This document shows positions 60,104 to 64,000 of a stretch of 64,000 bases of DNA, piece after piece. Positions within the stretch are counted from its first letter, which is position 1; each line of letters starts with the position of its first letter. Below the pieces are notes generated by a model, which made no database searches, was not told the origin of the DNA, and saw only the letters and a list, made by a program, of their open reading frames with translations. The translations under genes and the position numbers were made by a program. Source of the DNA: CAWDAQ01 sp963800325 (GTDB lineage: Bacteria; Actinomycetota; Actinomycetes; Actinomycetales; Dermatophilaceae); the NCBI GenBank assembly GCA_963800325.1, contig CAWDAQ010000002.1, positions 512,987 through 576,986 on the forward strand, in the 5' to 3' direction.

Positions 60104-61614
60104 CCGCCCGGTACGTCGCCGCCATCGACCAGGGCACCACCTCGACCCGCTGCATCGTCTTCGACCACCAGGGCCGGCTGGTGTCCGTCGCGCAGCGGCT
60201 CCACGAGCAGCGCTACCCGCGCGCAGGCTGGGTCGAGCACGACGCCGCCGAGATCTGGAGCCTGGTGCAGCGGGTCCTGCCGGAGGCGCTCCGGGACGCC
60301 GGCGTCGGGGCGAGCGACATCATCGGCCTGGGGATCACGAACCAACGCGAGACCACGGTCCTGTGGGACCGCGCCACCGGTGAGCCGGTCCACCCCGCCG
60401 TCGTCTGGCAGGACACCCGGGCCCAGGCGCTGCTTCCCGCGATCGCCGAGGAGATGGACCCCGATCTCATCCACCGACGGACCGGGCTGCCGCTGACGAG
60501 CTACTTCTCCGGCCCCAAGCTGCGATGGGTCCTCGAGCAGGAGCCCCGGCTCGCCGAACGCGCCGAGGCCGGCGAGCTCATGGTCGGGACGATGGACACG
60601 TGGCTGCTGTGGAACCTCACCGGCGGCACCGACGGCGGGGTGCACGTCACCGACCCCACGAATGCCAGTCGCACGATGCTCATGGACCTGGAGACCCTCG
60701 AGTGGGACGACGACCTGCTCGCCTCCATGCGCGTGCCGAGGGCGGTGCTTCCGCGGATCGAGCCGAGCATGGGCGCACACGGAACGACGACCGACCCCGT
60801 CGCCGGGATCCCCGTCACCGCCCTGCTCGGCGACCAGCAGGCCTCCCTGTTCGGTCAGACCGCCCTCGAACCGGGCGAGGCGAAGTGCACGTTCGGGACC
60901 GGCAGCTTCCTCCTGCTCAACACCGGGACCGAGGTCGTCCGGTCCCGGCACGGTCTCGTCACCACGATCGCCCACACCGCCGAGGGCGAGGCGCCGGTGT
61001 ACGCCCTCGAGGGCAGCATCGCCGTCAGCGGCGGTCTCGTGCGGTGGTGCCGAGACAGCCTCGGGCTCATCCGCTCCATCCCCGAGATCGAGACCCTCGC
61101 CCTCACCGTCGAGGACAACGGCGGGTGCTACCTCGTGCCCGCGTTCTCCGGGTTGCACGCCCCCCACTGGGAGGGCCGGGCCCAGGGGGTCTTCGTCGGG
61201 CTGACGCAGTACGCCGAGCGCGGACACATCGCCCGCGCCGTCCTCGAGGCGACGGCATGGCGCGTCCGGGACGTCGTCGACGCGATGCAGGACGACGGCG
61301 GAACAGCGTTCCGACTCCTCCTCGTCGACGGCGGCATGACGGCCAACAACCTCCTCATGCAGACGGTCGCCGACGTCCTCGACCTGCCCGTGGTCCGACC
61401 GATGATGGCCGAGACGGTCGCCCTGGGAGCCGCCTACGCCGCCGGGATCACCGCCGGGTACTGGCCCGACCGGAAGGTTCTGCGGAACAACTGGCTCAGG
61501 GCCGCGCAGTGGCAGCCCACCATCGACGACGACCGTCGCAGGGCCGAGCACGCCCGGTGGAGGCTCGCCGTCCAGCTCGCCGTCCAGTGGGGGCGGCGCC
61601 CTCCGGACGAGTAG
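60100..61614 (+). CDS. glpK: Glycerol kinase
   Basis: A 504-residue FGGY-family kinase. N-terminal phosphate loop AAIDQGTTSTRCIVFD, substrate Arg-Glu in GITNQRETTVLWDR, TDPTNASRTMLMDL, and second-lobe GTGSFLLLNTG and LVDGGMTANNLLMQTVADVL. Phosphorylates glycerol to glycerol-3-phosphate. It overlaps iclR and has no glpF beside it, so glycerol entry must be by diffusion or a facilitator elsewhere. Confidence 0.95.
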   Translation: MTARYVAAIDQGTTSTRCIVFDHQGRLVSVAQRLHEQRYPRAGWVEHDAAEIWSLVQRVLPEALRDAGVGASDIIGLGITNQRETTVLWDRATGEPVHPAVVWQDTRAQALLPAIAEEMDPDLIHRRTGLPLTSYFSGPKLRWVLEQEPRLAERAEAGELMVGTMDTWLLWNLTGGTDGGVHVTDPTNASRTMLMDLETLEWDDDLLASMRVPRAVLPRIEPSMGAHGTTTDPVAGIPVTALLGDQQASLFGQTALEPGEAKCTFGTGSFLLLNTGTEVVRSRHGLVTTIAHTAEGEAPVYALEGSIAVSGGLVRWCRDSLGLIRSIPEIETLALTVEDNGGCYLVPAFSGLHAPHWEGRAQGVFVGLTQYAERGHIARAVLEATAWRVRDVVDAMQDDGGTAFRLLLVDGGMTANNLLMQTVADVLDLPVVRPMMAETVALGAAYAAGITAGYWPDRKVLRNNWLRAAQWQPTIDDDRRRAEHARWRLAVQLAVQWGRRPPDE

Positions 61615-61654
61615 GTGGCGGCGTGACCCTCCGACCGACGCCTCGACCCGGCCA

Positions 61655-61660
61655 TTGACA
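61655..61660 (+). promoter_or_regulatory. Consensus -35 upstream of the CPBP gene
   Basis: TTGACA is a perfect -35. The best -10 16 bp downstream is only TTCGAT at 61677-61682. The ATG is at 61732. Confidence 0.3.
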
Positions 61661-61731
61661 GCCCGTGTCCTTCCGCTTCGATCGCGCGGGAGGGATCCTC
61701 GAAGCAGATCGAGCGAAGCATCGAGGTCGTC

Positions 61732-62469
61732 ATGAAGGTCGGAAGCGGATCCCCATCCGCCGAGGAGGAGCCCCTGCCTTTCGGTCGGCGGCGACGACCG
61801 GGAGGCGAGGGTGCCGACCGCCGACGGCAGCTCGAGGTGACGGTGAGTGCGGTCGAGGTGCTGCTCGCGGCGGTGGCGGTGGTGTCCGACCTGTTCCTGC
61901 CGGCCGTGGTGCTGAGCGGGATGGCCGTCCTCTCGCTCCTCCTGCGCCGGCAGGACCTCGCCGCACTGGGCTTTCACCGGCTTCCCCGCCCGGGCCGTCA
62001 GCTGGCGCAGGTGGTGGCTCTCACGGCTGCGTGGACCGTGGTGGTGTTCGGGCTGGTCATGCCGGTGGCCGAGCACCTGACGGGATCGAGGCAGGACGTC
62101 GGCGAGTTCGCCGACGTGGAGGGCGACGTCGGCAGGCTCCTGGTGCTCGTGACGTTGAGCTGGACGCTGGCCGCGCTGGTCGAGGAGTTCGCATTCCGCG
62201 GGTACCTCCTCACCCGCCTCACGGAGGTGATCGGTGACTCGGTCTGGGCACGCGGTTGCGCGGTCGTGGCGGTGGCGCTGCTGTTCGCGCTGATCCACGA
62301 CGAGCAAGGCGTGGTCGGCATGGTGTTGGTGTTCGTGGATGCGACCTTCTACGGCGCGCTGCGCTACGCCTACGGCTCCGTGTGGGCGCCCATCGTGGCG
62401 CACGGGGTGAGCAACACCATCGGGATGGTCGCCTTCTTCCTCCTCGGGCCGTTCAGCGCGTTCTGGTGA
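61732..62469 (+). CDS. CPBP-family intramembrane glutamic protease (Rce1-like)
   Basis: A 245-residue membrane protein. Family motifs: EEFAFRGYLLTRL (EExxxR), VALLFALIHDE (FxxxH) and IVAHGVSNTIG (HxxxN). About six to seven membrane helices after a charged N-terminus. In bacteria such proteins are linked to bacteriocin immunity, toxin processing or sensory functions. Substrate unknown. The next gene is a truncated membrane protein near an IS end. Confidence 0.88.
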   Translation: MKVGSGSPSAEEEPLPFGRRRRPGGEGADRRRQLEVTVSAVEVLLAAVAVVSDLFLPAVVLSGMAVLSLLLRRQDLAALGFHRLPRPGRQLAQVVALTAAWTVVVFGLVMPVAEHLTGSRQDVGEFADVEGDVGRLLVLVTLSWTLAALVEEFAFRGYLLTRLTEVIGDSVWARGCAVVAVALLFALIHDEQGVVGMVLVFVDATFYGALRYAYGSVWAPIVAHGVSNTIGMVAFFLLGPFSAFW

Positions 62470-62579
62470 GCCCGACGCACCGAGGCGACCACCCGTTCGT
62501 GCGAGTCGCGCGTTCTGGTCGCCCTGGCTGGACGTGTCACCGCGCAGTGTCGCGATACCGGTATTGGCACCTGGGAGAG

Positions 62580-62852
62580 CTACCGGAGGACCAGTTGCGC
62601 GAGACCGGCGACGAGATTCGTGGCCACGAAGCCGCCCACCACCACGGCCGCGACGGCCAGCGGGAGACGTCCAGCCTGTTCACCCTCGGCCACCGCCTTG
62701 CGGCTGAAGTGGACCGTCACCAGGAACGGTGCGGCGAAGAGCAGGAGCGCGGGCGCCACCGCCATCGCGATCACCCACCACGGCGTGGAGCCGAGGGACG
62801 GCGCGGAGTAGCCCACCCACGCAGGGAACCCCGTCGCCCCGGCAACCTTCAG
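62580..62852 (-). pseudogene. Small two-helix membrane protein, probably truncated by the IS element
   Basis: From GTG 62816 a 78-residue product can be read (WWVIAMAVAPALLLFAAPFL and GRLPLAVAAVVVGGFVATNL helices). The same frame continues upstream without a stop through KVAGATGFPAWVG to 62852, where the insertion sequence begins. The protein-like sequence right up to the IS end suggests that the true N-terminus was on the far side. No ribosome site precedes GTG 62816. Function unknown. Confidence 0.5.
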
Positions 62853-64000
62853 GGGCTCTCCGACTTTGAGCGGGGTGCCCTGACCTGAGAGGGCTCGTGG
62901 CCCCGGTCATGCTGTTGGTCTCTACTCCTACAGCGGCACGAGGCCACGAGCATGATCGACAGTACGTCAGTGCTGTTCGGGCTGGAAGACGAGTTCGCCG
63001 TCACCAGTCTCGAGCGGCTGAGCAGCAGCGACCTGAGGGTCGTCATCGAGCAGCGGGACCGGGAGGCGCCCTGCCCGGCGTGCGGTGTCCTCACGACCCG
63101 GGTCAAGGACCGCCCGCTGGTGCGGATCAAGGACCTGGACGCGTGCGGGCAGGTGATCGAGCTGTGGTGGCGAAAGCGGCGCCTGACCTGCCCGAGCCGC
63201 TGTGCGCGACAGGCTCGTTCACGCAGCAGTCGGAGGCGATCCCCGCGCGGGCGCGGCTGACCTGCCGGCTGCGCGAGGCGATCGCGACCGAGATCGCCTC
63301 CGGGAACCGGGCGGTCGACGAGGTCGCCCGGCCCCATCGGGTGTCGTGGCCGACGGCGCACCGGGCGTTGGTCGCCGCCGCGGCCAGGTGGCTACCGGCC
63401 CCGGAGCCGGTGCGGGTGCTCGGGATCGATGAGACCCGAGCCCGCTCGGTACGGTGGGTCCTGGCCGACGCCGGCTGGCGCCGCACCGACCCGTGGCTGA
63501 CCAGCTTCGTCGACGCCGACACCACCGGCCCCGGCCGGATGCTCGGGTTGGCGCCCGGCCGGTCCGGGGCGTGCGTCAAGGACTGGCTCTCCGAACAGAG
63601 CGCCGAGTTCCGGGACGCGATCGAGGTCGTCGTGATCGACACCTCCACGCCGTACGCCTCCGGGATCCGCGCGGCCCTACCGGGTGCGCGGATCGCTGTC
63701 GACAAGTGGCACCTGGTGGCCCTGGCCAACCAGGTCGTCACCGAGGTGCGCCAGCGGGTCACCCGTGAGCGCTACGGCCGGCGCGGCACGACCGCCGAGC
63801 GGGTGTGGGTCAACCGGCAGCTGCTCCTGACCGGCTACGAGCACCTGTCCACCAAGCAGCGCGCCCGCCTCAAGGCGACGTTCGCGTCCGAGGACCCCAC
63901 CGGCGAGATCGGCGCCGCCTGGGGCGTCAAGGAACGCCTACGGATGCTGCTCACCGAGACCGACGAGCACCGGATCCGACATCGCCTCTACGAGTTCTAC
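62853..64000 (+). mobile_element. ISL3-family insertion sequence (left part; right end outside window)
   Basis: The left end is placed at GGGCTCTCCGACTTTGAGCGG (62853 on), which resembles the terminal inverted repeats of ISL3-type elements. A leader of about 100 bp is followed by the transposase. The right inverted repeat and target duplication are outside the window, so borders are tentative. Confidence 0.6.
62952..64000 (+). pseudogene. ISL3-type transposase, frameshifted and cut by the window edge
   Basis: From ATG 62952 the frame encodes the N-terminal zinc-ribbon part (CPACGVLTTRVKDRPLVRIK, ELWWRKRRLTC) up to about 63193. There CCCGAG should read CCCGGAG: a one-base loss moves the rest to another frame, which runs openly to 64000 with ARLTCRLREAIATEIASGNR, VLGIDETRARSV (first catalytic Asp), VVVIDTSTPYASGI and RIAVDKWHLVALAN (second Asp). 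Relatives continue with a third acidic residue off the window. Probably inactive unless the frameshift is programmed or a sequencing error. Confidence 0.75.

Overview
The window is high-GC DNA (GC-rich third codon positions, frequent GTG starts, start-stop overlaps of the GTGA and ATGA type). It carries actinobacterial hallmarks: a WhiB protein at the left edge, DUF3618, DUF4235 and holin-like membrane proteins, a gluABCD glutamate transporter, a GylR-like IclR regulator, and promoters resembling SigB/SigF sites. A Pseudonocardiales- or Geodermatophilaceae-like actinobacterium fits, but the genus cannot be fixed from the sequence alone. No rRNA, tRNA or CRISPR array was seen.

Left part (1-18.4 kb): partial whiB; a fluoride-export set (two crcB genes, DUF190, DUF1810); two small paralogous proteins of unknown function; serA; a YbhN-type membrane protein with a degenerate kinase-like domain; a PhoX-like secreted protein; two small envelope proteins; an MMPL exporter; an MFS transporter with a winged-helix-like tail; an SDR; and a GH15 glucoamylase/trehalase-like enzyme. 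Two pairs of a 45-bp REP-like palindrome lie between genes here.

Middle left (18.6-33.6 kb): gluABCD; a papain-like cysteine peptidase divergent from a chagasin-type (I42) cysteine-protease inhibitor; a LuxR-type regulator; an SDR; four translationally overlapping glycosyltransferases; a hemerythrin protein behind a SigB-like promoter; and a sugar ABC operon without its own ATPase.

Centre (33.7-43.6 kb): the most interesting locus. It holds a phosphopantetheinyl transferase, an SbnA-like enzyme, a membrane protein with two carrier domains fused to the terminal domains of poly-lysine synthetase, a separate adenylation-carrier NRPS protein, a SyrP/TauD-like Fe(II)/2-oxoglutarate oxygenase, and an SbnB-like dehydrogenase. 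SbnA and SbnB make L-2,3-diaminopropionate (Dap) in staphyloferrin B biosynthesis. The A domain could activate Dap, and the Pls-like membrane module could join monomers by isopeptide or peptide bonds. I read this as a split non-alpha-poly-amino-acid (NAPAA) type cluster for a Dap-based, possibly hydroxylated, cationic polymer or oligomer.

Right part (43.7-64 kb): a large catalase with a DJ-1-like tail; a zinc alcohol/formaldehyde dehydrogenase; a five-gene envelope-stress operon (YtxH-like, holin-like, DUF3618, YihY, DUF4235); TetR; a DrrAB-like ABC exporter with its own MerR regulator and a clear operator; a beta-lactamase-fold hydrolase; YdeI; and a glycerol regulon (glpX-glpD divergent from iclR-glpK) that contains the remnant of a second glycerol kinase. 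It ends with a CPBP protease and an ISL3-type insertion sequence that runs off the edge, carries a frameshifted transposase, and probably cuts a small membrane-protein gene.
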